Below are positions 56,024 through 64,000 of a stretch of DNA of 64,000 bases, in pieces. Made by a program: the position numbers and the translations under genes. The notes beneath the pieces were generated by a model. That model was not told the DNA's origin, did not search any database, and saw nothing but the letters and a program-made list of their open reading frames with translations. Numbering within the stretch: position 1 is the stretch's first letter; the number at the start of each line of letters is the position of its first letter. Where the stretch lies: NCBI RefSeq assembly GCF_001941485.1, contig NZ_CP009247.1:558001-622000 (forward strand). Reading direction: 5' to 3'. This DNA comes from Corynebacterium frankenforstense DSM 45800. GTDB lineage: Bacteria; Actinomycetota; Actinomycetes; Mycobacteriales; Mycobacteriaceae.

Positions 56024-57003
56024 AGCGCACGTCCCTTCTGCCGGCGCACGATCCAGATGAAGAACGGTGCGCCGATGAGCGGGGTCAGGATGCCGACGGC
56101 GATCTCGTCGGGGCGGGCGACGACCCGCCCGACGGTGTCGGTGACGGTCAGCAGCAGGGCGCCGGCCAGCGCGGACAACGGCAGGAGCCAGCGGTGGTCC
56201 GTGCCGGAGAGCAGCCGGATGACGTGCGGGACGACCAGGCCGACGAAGCCGATCGGCCCGGTCAGCGCCGTGGCGACACCGCACAGGACGACGGCGCCGG
56301 CGGAGGAGACCAGGCGGGTGCGCCACACGCGCTCGCCCAGCCCCGAGGCGACGTCGTCACCCAACGCCAGCGCGTTCATCCCGCGCGCGCACGCCCAGCA
56401 CAGCACCGCGCCGAACACGAGCGGCACGGCGGCCAGACGCAGGTCGGCCCACTGGGCGCCGCCCACGCCACCGATCTGCCAGAACCGGAACTGGTCCATG
56501 GCCTGGGCGCGCGGCAGCACGACGGCGGAGACCAAGGAGGAGGCGGCCGCCGTGGTCGCCGCCCCGGCCAGCGCGAGCTTGAGCGGGGTCGCCCCGCCCC
56601 GGCCGAGCGAGCCGACCGCGTAGACGAAGACTGCGGCGACCGCGGCGCCGAGGACGGCCAGCAGCATGGTGGTGCGGGAGTCGGAGACGCCGAGGAAGGC
56701 GATGCCGCAGACGACCGCCAGGGACGCGCCTGAGAGCACCCCGAAGATGCCCGGGTCCGCCAGCGGGTTGCGGGTGACGGCCTGCATCGTGGTCCCGGCG
56801 GTCGCCAGCGCCGCACCGGCGACCAGGGCCAGCACCGTGCGCGGGAGGCGCACCGCGGCGGCGGCCTGGTCGGTGGTCTCCCGGGCGCCGCCGAGGGCCG
56901 CGAACGCGTCGGCGACCCCGATGTCGCGCACGCCGAACATGACGGACGCCGCCGTGGCCGCCACGAGGGCGACGACCAGGGCGGCGGTGAGTCGGAGGCG
57001 CAC
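56020..57003 (-). CDS. Ferric-siderophore ABC transporter permease (first)
   Basis: A 327-residue FecCD-type permease: RLPRTVLALVAGAALATAGTTMQ, NPLADPGIFGVLSGAS and GPIGFVGLVVPHVIRLL. GTG 57003 lies directly after the lipoprotein stop codon. Pairs with the other permease. Confidence 0.94.
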   Translation of the reverse strand: MRLRLTAALVVALVAATAASVMFGVRDIGVADAFAALGGARETTDQAAAAVRLPRTVLALVAGAALATAGTTMQAVTRNPLADPGIFGVLSGASLAVVCGIAFLGVSDSRTTMLLAVLGAAVAAVFVYAVGSLGRGGATPLKLALAGAATTAAASSLVSAVVLPRAQAMDQFRFWQIGGVGGAQWADLRLAAVPLVFGAVLCWACARGMNALALGDDVASGLGERVWRTRLVSSAGAVVLCGVATALTGPIGFVGLVVPHVIRLLSGTDHRWLLPLSALAGALLLTVTDTVGRVVARPDEIAVGILTPLIGAPFFIWIVRRQKGRAL

Positions 57004-58041
57004 CTACTTCAGGGCCTCGTCGATGTGGTCCAGGTACTTGCCCAGGCCCCAGGACAGGCCGAGCGGCGACGGGTTGGCCGCCGCGGCGACCGGACCGTTG
57101 CCCAGGAAGGTCACGTGGCCCTCGCGGATGGCGGGGATGCGCCCCAGCAGCGGGTCGGCCTGCATCTTCTTCAGCTGCGCCTCGTTCTCGGCGGGGTCGT
57201 CGGAGCCGTAGGAGACGAAGGCGTCGACGTCGTCGAAGACCTCCGGGTTCTCGGCGGAGACCTCGGACCAGAACATCTCGGGGTCCTGGGACTCCTTCTC
57301 GACGATCTCGGGCACGCCGAAGCCGGCGTCCTTGAGGAAGCCGCCGCGCGGGTCGTTGAGGTTGTAGAAGCCGACCTTGCTGGAGTCGGACTCGCCGCCG
57401 AAGGAGGTGAACAGGACCTTCTTGCCCTTCAGCTCGGGGCGCTTGGCCATCTCGTCGGAGACCAGCTTGTGCAGGTCCTCGATGAGCTGCTCGCCCTCGT
57501 CCTCCTTGCCGATGGCCTTGGCGTCCGAGCGGATCATCTCGTCGAGCGAGGTCATCCAGGGCTTGCCGGGGTAGGCCACGGTCGGGGCGATCGCGCTGAG
57601 CTGGTCGTAGTCCTCCTGGGAGATGCCCGAGGACGCGCCGAGGATGACGTCGGGGTCGGTCTCGGCGACCTTCTCGAAGGGGATGGAGTCCGTCTCGTCG
57701 AAGAGCTCCGGGGTCTCGCCGCCGAGTTCCTGCAGTTTGTCGGAGACCCAGGGCAGCAGGCCGTCGCCGTCGTCGTCGCCGAAGTCGGCCTTGGGCATGC
57801 CCACGGGGACCACGCCGAGAGCCAGCGGGACCTCCTGGTTGCTCCAGCCGACGGTGGCGACGCGCTCGGGCGTGCCCTGGATCTCGGCGGTGCCGAGGGC
57901 GTGCTCGACGGTGATCGTCTCACCGGAGGCGGCGGCCGTGGAGTCCTCGGAGCCGTCGGACGAGCAGGCCGTGAGCGTCACGGCGGCGGCGACTGCGGTC
58001 AGCGCGGCGACGCCTGCGCGGAGGGGGCGGCGGAAATGCAC
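57004..58041 (-). CDS. Siderophore-binding lipoprotein
   Basis: A 345-residue FepB/FhuD-type lipoprotein with a TLTAC lipobox. Binding-protein landmarks include SIPFEKVAETDPDVILGASSG and SAIAPTVAYPGKPW. It is first in the five-gene operon lipoprotein-permease-permease-ATPase-SIP. A DtxR-type box lies 47 bp upstream, so iron repression is expected. Confidence 0.94.
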   Translation of the reverse strand: MHFRRPLRAGVAALTAVAAAVTLTACSSDGSEDSTAAASGETITVEHALGTAEIQGTPERVATVGWSNQEVPLALGVVPVGMPKADFGDDDGDGLLPWVSDKLQELGGETPELFDETDSIPFEKVAETDPDVILGASSGISQEDYDQLSAIAPTVAYPGKPWMTSLDEMIRSDAKAIGKEDEGEQLIEDLHKLVSDEMAKRPELKGKKVLFTSFGGESDSSKVGFYNLNDPRGGFLKDAGFGVPEIVEKESQDPEMFWSEVSAENPEVFDDVDAFVSYGSDDPAENEAQLKKMQADPLLGRIPAIREGHVTFLGNGPVAAAANPSPLGLSWGLGKYLDHIDEALK

Positions 58042-58087
58042 GGTGGTCTTCCTTCCCGGTCCCCGGCGGAGGCCGGGGAATTTAGTC

Positions 58088-58106
58088 TTAGGTAACCGTT
58101 ACCTAT
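58088..58106. promoter_or_regulatory. DtxR-type iron box upstream of siderophore operon
   Basis: TTAGGTAACCGTTACCTAT, a 19-bp inverted repeat with 8 of 9 arm positions paired, close to the DtxR consensus TTAGGTTAGCCTAACCTAA. Confidence 0.85.
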
Positions 58107-58274
58107 CCGCAGAATTCTATTGCATGCGGGCTGCAGGGAGCAAGCACAGGCTGCGCGGGGCGGACGTCCGCCGCCGTCGTGTGCCGCACCGCGCCGTCGC
58201 GGCGCGGCGTCGACCATGTCACTGCGCGACTGTCTGGCTGGGCGGGCCGGGAGAGCGCGGTGTAGCCTGCCCCG

Positions 58275-59522
58275 GTGACTTTCCGCACCATCAAGCCCGT
58301 CAGCCTGCCCGCGCGGCGCCCGCGCCCGCGGCAGACCGAGATCTCCGAGCCGCGCCGGATCATCGTCATGCTGGCGATGGCGGTCGGTGCCTTCGCCATC
58401 GGCACCACCGAGTTCGTCACGATGGGTCTGCTCAGCCTCATCGCCGAGGACTTCGGGGTCACCGAGGACGTCGCCGGGCGCATCATCTCCGCCTACGCCC
58501 TCGGCGTGGTCATCGGCGCGCCGGGCATCGCCGCGCTGACCGGCCGCCTGCCGCGGCGCCGCCTGCTGCTCCTGCTGACCTTCGGCCTGGTGCTGGGCAA
58601 CCTGTTGACCGTGCTCGCCGCGGTCACCGGCTCGCTGTGGGTGCTCATGGCCGCCCGTGTGATCTCCGGGCTGCCGCACGGCGCCTACTTCTCGGTCGCC
58701 GGGCTCTCGGCGGCCTCGATGGCCCCGCCCGGTCAGCGCGGCCAGGCCATCGCCTTCGTCGGAATGGGCCTGTCGGTGGCCACCGTCGTCGGCGTCCCCG
58801 CGGCCCAGGCCCTCGGTCAGCTCGCCGGCTGGCCCGCCGCCTACGCGCTGGTGGTCGCGCTCTTCCTCATCTGCCTGGTCGCCCTGTGGTTCCTCATGCC
58901 GCACATGACGCAGATGAAGGCCACCGGCTTCCGCACCGAGCTCTCCGCGCTGACCAAGAGCCAGGTCTGGCTGACCGTGGCGATGGGCACCGTCGGCTTC
59001 GGCGGCATGTTCTCCGTCTACACCTACATCTCCTGGACCATGGTCGACCGCGCCGGCCTCGATCCGGCCTGGATGCCCGCGGTGCTCATGTGCTACGGCG
59101 TCGGCTCCGTGGTCGGCAACTGGTTCGGCGGGCGCATCGCGGACCGCAACCTCGAGTTCGGCATCCTGTTCTCGCTGATCATGATCGCCGTGGTGCTCGT
59201 CTGCTTCTACTTCTCCTCGACGAACATCATCCTGGGCTCGATCAACTTCGGCCTCGTCTCCTTCTTCGGCTCCACGCTCATCCCGAGCCTGCAGATCCGC
59301 CTGATGGACGTCGCCGGCGACGCCCAGACGCTGGCCGCCGCCCTCAACCAGTCCGCCCTGAACCTGGCCAACGCCCTCGGCGCGGCCCTGGGCGGCGCGG
59401 TCATCGCCGCCGGCCACGGCTACGCGGCCCCCGCCTTCGCCGGCGCCGGCCTGGCCGCCGCCGCCATCCTCGTCTGGATCCCGGCCTTCCTCCTGCGCCG
59501 CCGCAGCCTCGCCGCGGCGTGA
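58275..59522 (+). CDS. MFS exporter (DHA1/AraJ-type)
   Basis: A 415-residue major facilitator with 12 helices. The early segment AIGTTEFVTMGLLSLIAEDFGV and the DHA1 motif around RVISGLPHGAYFSVAG fit the AraJ/YdhP group of drug or sugar exporters. GTG 58275 follows a TAGCCT box (58263-58268) closely. It is divergent from the siderophore operon; iron-regulated siderophore export is possible but unproven. Confidence 0.88.
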   Translation: MTFRTIKPVSLPARRPRPRQTEISEPRRIIVMLAMAVGAFAIGTTEFVTMGLLSLIAEDFGVTEDVAGRIISAYALGVVIGAPGIAALTGRLPRRRLLLLLTFGLVLGNLLTVLAAVTGSLWVLMAARVISGLPHGAYFSVAGLSAASMAPPGQRGQAIAFVGMGLSVATVVGVPAAQALGQLAGWPAAYALVVALFLICLVALWFLMPHMTQMKATGFRTELSALTKSQVWLTVAMGTVGFGGMFSVYTYISWTMVDRAGLDPAWMPAVLMCYGVGSVVGNWFGGRIADRNLEFGILFSLIMIAVVLVCFYFSSTNIILGSINFGLVSFFGSTLIPSLQIRLMDVAGDAQTLAAALNQSALNLANALGAALGGAVIAAGHGYAAPAFAGAGLAAAAILVWIPAFLLRRRSLAAA

Positions 59523-59570
59523 GCCGCGCGCCCACGCGCCGACGCGGAAGGGGAGCGCACACGGGCGCGA

Positions 59571-59586
59571 CGCGACGTCGGCAAGC
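59571..59586 (-). repeat. Dispersed element downstream of MFS gene
   Basis: Minus-strand GCTTGCCGACGTCGCG. This is the last copy found in the window. Confidence 0.7.
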
Positions 59587-59649
59587 ACGCGGGCGCGGAC
59601 TGATAGGCCCGGAACGGGAATTCCGACCGCGCCCGATAGGATCGTGCGC

Positions 59650-60567
59650 ATGAGCCTGACCGTCACCTCCGTCAACGTCAACGGCATCCGCGCCGCCACC
59701 AAGAAGCGCAACGAGGCCAACCTCGGCCTCGTCGACTGGCTGCACCGCACCGACCCCGACGTCGTGCTGATGCAGGAGGTGCGCGCCACCGTCGAGCAGG
59801 CCGAGAAGGCGCTCGCCGGCGCCCTCGAGGAGGGCTGGCACCTCCTTGTCGCCCCGGCCGCCGCCAAGGGCCGCGCCGGCGTGGGCATCCTGTCGAAGAA
59901 GGAGCTCACCGACGTCGAGATCGGCTTCGGCAGCTTCACCGACGCCGGGCGCTGGCTCGAGGGCACCTACGAGGCCGACTTCGGCCCGGTGCGCCTGGCC
60001 AGCCTCTACCTGCCCTCCGGTTCCGAGGACACACCGAAGCAGGACGAGAAGTACCGCTTCCTCGACGAGTTCACCGACATCCTCGCCGAGCGGGCGCGCA
60101 CCTACCCGCGGATGGTCATCTGCGGCGACTGGAACATCTGCCACCGCCGCGAGGACCTGAAGAACTGGAAGGGCAACCTGAAGAAGTCCGGCTTCCTGCC
60201 CGACGAGCGCCGCTTCATGGACTCCGTCTTCGGCGCCTTCCCGGAGGACGCCGCGCAGACCGCGGACGTCGCCGAGGTCGGCACCTTCTCCGGGGCCGTC
60301 GAGTACGCCGGCGGCCCGGTGCGTGAGCCGGCCGCCGAGCCCGCCTGGTTCGACGTCACCCGCCGCCTCAACCCCGAGGGGCCCGGCCCCTACACCTGGT
60401 GGACCTACCGCGGCCAGGCGTTCAACAACGACGCCGGGTGGCGCATCGACTACCAGGCCGCCACCGCCGAGATGCTCGAGCGTGCCGAGTCCGTGCACGT
60501 GGACAAGGCGGAGAGCGTCGAGATGCGCTGGTCCGACCACTCGCCGCTGACCGTCAACTACCGCTGA
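59650..60567 (+). CDS. xth: Exodeoxyribonuclease III
   Basis: A 305-residue AP endonuclease/3' exonuclease of base-excision repair. Catalytic landmarks: NVNGIRA near the start, LMQEVRA with the metal-binding Glu, GDWNICH, and the final WSDHSPL. ATG 59650 lies 8 bases after a TAGGAT box (59636-59641), suggesting leaderless transcription. It overlaps the next gene by one base (TGATG). Confidence 0.95.
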   Translation: MSLTVTSVNVNGIRAATKKRNEANLGLVDWLHRTDPDVVLMQEVRATVEQAEKALAGALEEGWHLLVAPAAAKGRAGVGILSKKELTDVEIGFGSFTDAGRWLEGTYEADFGPVRLASLYLPSGSEDTPKQDEKYRFLDEFTDILAERARTYPRMVICGDWNICHRREDLKNWKGNLKKSGFLPDERRFMDSVFGAFPEDAAQTADVAEVGTFSGAVEYAGGPVREPAAEPAWFDVTRRLNPEGPGPYTWWTYRGQAFNNDAGWRIDYQAATAEMLERAESVHVDKAESVEMRWSDHSPLTVNYR

Positions 60568-61370
60568 TGCTGCTCTCGATCACCTACATCATCGGCATCA
60601 CCGCCGAGGCGATGACCGCGGCCCTGGCCGCGGGCCGGCAGCGCTTCGACCTCTTCGGCGTGCTCGTGCTCGCCTGTGTGACGGCCTTCGGCGGGGGAGT
60701 GGTCCGCGACCTCCTGCTCGACCACTACCCGCTGATCTGGGTGGAGAACCCCGTCTACCTGGTCATCGTGCTCGTCGCCGCCCTGGTGACCGTCTCGCTG
60801 TCCTTCCTGGCGAAGTACTTCAGCACGGTCTTCCTCGTCGCCGACGCCGTGGGCCTGTGCGCCTTCTCCGTGCTGGGCACCCGCATCGCCCTCGAGCTCG
60901 GCCACGGCTTCCTCATCGCCACGGTCGCCTCGGTGGCCACCGGCGTGTTCGGCGGCGTGTTGCGCGACCTGTTCTCCGACCGCGTCCCGCTGGTCTTCCA
61001 AAAGGACCTCTACGCCTCGATCAGCGTCGGCATCACGGTGGTCTACCTGGGTCTGGACTGGGTGGGCCTCGAGGAGAACTGGATCATCCTGCTGACCCTC
61101 TCGCTCGGAATCGCCGGGCGCCTGGCCGCGCTGCACTGGAACATCTCGCTGCCCGTCTTCGAGTACCTCGGCGACGAACAGCAGATGGACCCGCGCCTGT
61201 ACCGCGGGTTGCGCGGCGCCTACCGGGTGACCGGCGTGCGCCGTGCCCGGCTCGCTCTACGACGTCGCGGTGTGCACCCGCCCAAGCGCCCGCGCCCGCC
61301 GAAGATCCTGCGCCGGCGCCGCCCCGGCGGCTCCGGCCCGGGGGCGAAGGGCGCGTCCGGCGGCGAGTAG
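60567..61370 (+). CDS. TRIC-type cation channel/UPF0126 membrane protein
   Basis: A 267-residue membrane protein with seven hydrophobic helices and two inverted repeats, each with the GGGVVRDLLL / GGVLRDLFSD motif of prokaryotic TRIC channels. A basic Arg/Pro-rich C-terminal tail follows. It starts within the stop of xth (TGATG), so the pair is co-translated. Confidence 0.88.
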   Translation: MLLSITYIIGITAEAMTAALAAGRQRFDLFGVLVLACVTAFGGGVVRDLLLDHYPLIWVENPVYLVIVLVAALVTVSLSFLAKYFSTVFLVADAVGLCAFSVLGTRIALELGHGFLIATVASVATGVFGGVLRDLFSDRVPLVFQKDLYASISVGITVVYLGLDWVGLEENWIILLTLSLGIAGRLAALHWNISLPVFEYLGDEQQMDPRLYRGLRGAYRVTGVRRARLALRRRGVHPPKRPRPPKILRRRRPGGSGPGAKGASGGE

Positions 61371-61402
61371 GGCCGGGCGCGGCGCCCGGCGAAGTGGGCG
61401 CC

Positions 61403-61478
61403 GCTGCGCCGGGCGGAGAGCGCCCGGCGGGGTGGCTGCCGCTGCGCCGGGCGGAGAGCGCCTGCCGGGGTGGGCGCG
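61403..61478. repeat. 38-bp tandem repeat, two copies
   Basis: Units starting GCTGCGCCGGGCGGAGAGCG at 61403 and 61441 (period exactly 38), with a partial relative just upstream. Lies in the gap after the TRIC-type gene. Confidence 0.85.
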
Positions 61479-61592
61479 CCGGTCCGACCGGGCGGGGGTG
61501 GATGCGTCGGGGCGCACGCGAAGTGTGGGCCCGGGTGGGGTACCCTGTGCATTCGGACCTATCAAACCAGCAAGAATGCAGGGTGAATTTCT

Positions 61593-61784
61593 ATGATTCT
61601 CGCGATCATCTGCCTCGTCCTCGGCATCGTCATCGGTGCGGCCTCCATCTGGGCGATCGGGGCCGCCAGCTTCACCGTCCTGGGCATCCTCGCCGGGCTG
61701 GGCCTGGCCGTCGGCGGCGCGCTGATCGTCGCCGCCTGGGCCCTGACCGCCGACCGCATCAGCCCCACCTCCCGCAAGCTGTAG
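61593..61784 (+). CDS. Small two-helix membrane protein
   Basis: A 63-residue protein of two hydrophobic helices with a short charged tail (TADRISPTSRKL). Codon third positions are GC-rich as in real genes. The upstream sequence has GCAGGGTGAATTTCT, a plausible but weak ribosome-binding site. Conserved in position before trpS as far as I recall for corynebacteria; function unknown. Confidence 0.65.
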   Translation: MILAIICLVLGIVIGAASIWAIGAASFTVLGILAGLGLAVGGALIVAAWALTADRISPTSRKL

Positions 61785-61806
61785 GAGACCTGTGGCGCTA
61801 GACTGA

Positions 61807-62850
<1,044 letters not shown>

Positions 62851-62890
62851 GCCTTAAACTGGCCGGGCGGAGTCATTCGCCCCGGCGCAT

Positions 62891-62911
62891 CCGCCGGTAC
62901 TGAACCGGCGG
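62891..62911. terminator. Hairpin after trpS
   Basis: CCGCCGGT and ACCGGCGG, a perfect 8-bp stem with a 5-base loop, 40 bp after the trpS stop. No T-run; may be a terminator or part of the leader of the next gene. Confidence 0.4.
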
Positions 62912-62981
62912 GCGCCGCGCGCCGAGCGCCCGCCCACGCCGAACCCCGCCCCACACGCACCGAACCGCCAAGGAGCACACG

Positions 62982-64000
62982 ATGGCCGCGACCGTCACCG
63001 ACAGCGACGAGAAGAGGACCGACGTCTACGGCATCGAGCGGTCCACCGCCGACGAACCGGGCATGGTGGACAAGCTGCGCCGCAAGTGGGGCTGGTTCGA
63101 CCACGTGATGCGCATGCAGGAGCGCTACGCCTCCTTCGGCGGCAACCAGTACTCCGCGGGCATCACCTACTTCTCCGTGCTGGCGATCTTCCCGCTGCTC
63201 ATGCTCGTCTTCGCCGGCGCCGGTTTCGTGCTGGCCAACAACCCGGACCAGTTGGAGTCCCTCCAGGACTCGGTCACCGGCAGCCTCGAGGGCGAGATGG
63301 GCGAGATGATCAGCGGGGTCATCGAGACCGCCGTCGCCCAGCGCGGCGTCATCGCCGGCATCGGTGGTCTGACCGCCCTGTGGTCCGGCCTCGGGTGGAT
63401 GGACAACCTGCGCTACGGCGTGTCCAAGATGTGGCGCCTGGACCCGACCGACGGCAACTTCGCCGTCAAGAAGGCCATGGACCTCGTCGGCCTGATCGGC
63501 CTGCTGCTCGCCTTTGGCGTCGCCTTCGGTGTCACCGCCGTCGGCTCCTCCGGCCTGACCGCCCGCCTGATCGAGATGGTCGGCCTGGACCACGTGCCCG
63601 GCATCCAGTACGTCACCTGGCTGCTGGCCGTCCTCATCGGTGTCGCGGCCAACTTCCTGGTCATGCTCTGGATCGTGATGTACCTGCCGCGCACCCGCGT
63701 GCCGCGCCGCTCCGGCCTGCAGGCCGCGCTGATCGGCGCGGTCGCCTTCGAGGTCATCAAGCAGCTCGGTTCGGTCTTCGCCTCCAACGCGCTGAACAAC
63801 CCGGCCGGTGCCGCCTTCGGCCCGATCATCGGTCTGATGGTCATGATGTACCTGGTCTGGCGCGTGGTGCTCTACGTCTCCGCGTGGGCCGCCACCACCG
63901 AGGAGTCGCTGCGCCTGGTCAAGCTGCCGGCGCCCGAGCCGGCCGTGATCCGCGTGCGCAACGAGGTCCGCCCGGAGACGGTCTCCACCCCGACCGCCGT
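62982..64000 (+). CDS. YihY/BrkB-family membrane protein, 3' end outside window
   Basis: An open frame from ATG 62982 (AAGGAG ten bases upstream) to the end of the window, at least 339 codons with no stop. After a charged N-terminal region (about 45 residues), about six hydrophobic helices are visible, with the family-typical QYSAGITYFSVLAIFPL near residue 60 and NNPAGAAFGPIIGLMVMMYLVWR near residue 275. YihY proteins are inner-membrane proteins of uncertain role. It follows trpS by 131 bp, the same order as in C. glutamicum as I recall. Confidence 0.9.
   Translation, partial: MAATVTDSDEKRTDVYGIERSTADEPGMVDKLRRKWGWFDHVMRMQERYASFGGNQYSAGITYFSVLAIFPLLMLVFAGAGFVLANNPDQLESLQDSVTGSLEGEMGEMISGVIETAVAQRGVIAGIGGLTALWSGLGWMDNLRYGVSKMWRLDPTDGNFAVKKAMDLVGLIGLLLAFGVAFGVTAVGSSGLTARLIEMVGLDHVPGIQYVTWLLAVLIGVAANFLVMLWIVMYLPRTRVPRRSGLQAALIGAVAFEVIKQLGSVFASNALNNPAGAAFGPIIGLMVMMYLVWRVVLYVSAWAATTEESLRLVKLPAPEPAVIRVRNEVRPETVSTPTA

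Overview
The window reads as chromosomal sequence from a high-GC Corynebacterium, or a very close relative. GC is roughly 70 percent and third codon positions are almost always G or C. Gene starts are often GTG, with TAnnnT boxes a few bases upstream suggesting leaderless transcripts. Gene order (EamA permease/LysR/guaA, PspC kinase-regulator, metNIQ, dnaE2, folD/DUF3017, metX/metY, cstA, monomeric icd, siderophore genes, xth, trpS) fits my recollection of one segment of the C. glutamicum chromosome. This was judged by eye, with no database search.

Layout. 1-4.7 kb: end of a coiled-coil gene, a divergent EamA exporter/LysR pair, and guaA. 4.8-8.4 kb: a PspC/LiaF-like membrane protein divergent from a PspC histidine kinase and NarL-type regulator, resembling the EsrISR envelope-stress system. 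8.4-13 kb: a flavin monooxygenase, a small membrane protein, then imuA'-imuB. 13-18 kb: a Pit phosphate transporter, an AMIN-like lipoprotein, a sucrase/ferredoxin-like protein and a HAD phosphatase. 17.9-20.7 kb: metQNI methionine importer. 21-25.4 kb: five lipoproteins, three sharing a cysteine-rich C-terminal domain, beside a 41-bp minisatellite. 25.4-31 kb: dnaE2, a 148-bp tandem repeat and a DUF222/HNH protein. 31-39 kb: a CitMHS citrate transporter, a pair of PH-domain membrane proteins, and an AraC regulator with a two-subunit tartrate/fumarate hydratase and its DASS transporter. 39-44 kb: trmL, folD, DUF3017, metYX. 44-53 kb: two unusual genes (a Ser/Ala/Arg/Glu-rich lipoprotein and a Baeyer-Villiger monooxygenase fused to an alpha/beta hydrolase), cstA-ybdD and icd. 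53-58 kb: an iron-siderophore uptake operon with a DtxR-like box. 58-64 kb: an MFS exporter, xth, a TRIC-type channel, a small membrane protein, trpS and a YihY-family protein cut by the window end.

How the genes work together. ImuA', ImuB and DnaE2 form the SOS mutasome; each of the three has a LexA-like box. MetQNI imports methionine and MetY/MetX make homocysteine; both promoters carry near-identical McbR-like operators. The Fep-like operon and SIP import and reduce ferric siderophores.

The main unexplained signal is a short dispersed element, core roughly YTTGNCGACGYCSCG, found at about 28 places by eye. About half are intergenic, the rest inside genes. Sense-strand copies all sit in the same reading frame and encode I/L-A/D-D-A-like peptides in termini and linkers of unrelated proteins. 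I cannot match it to a named family.
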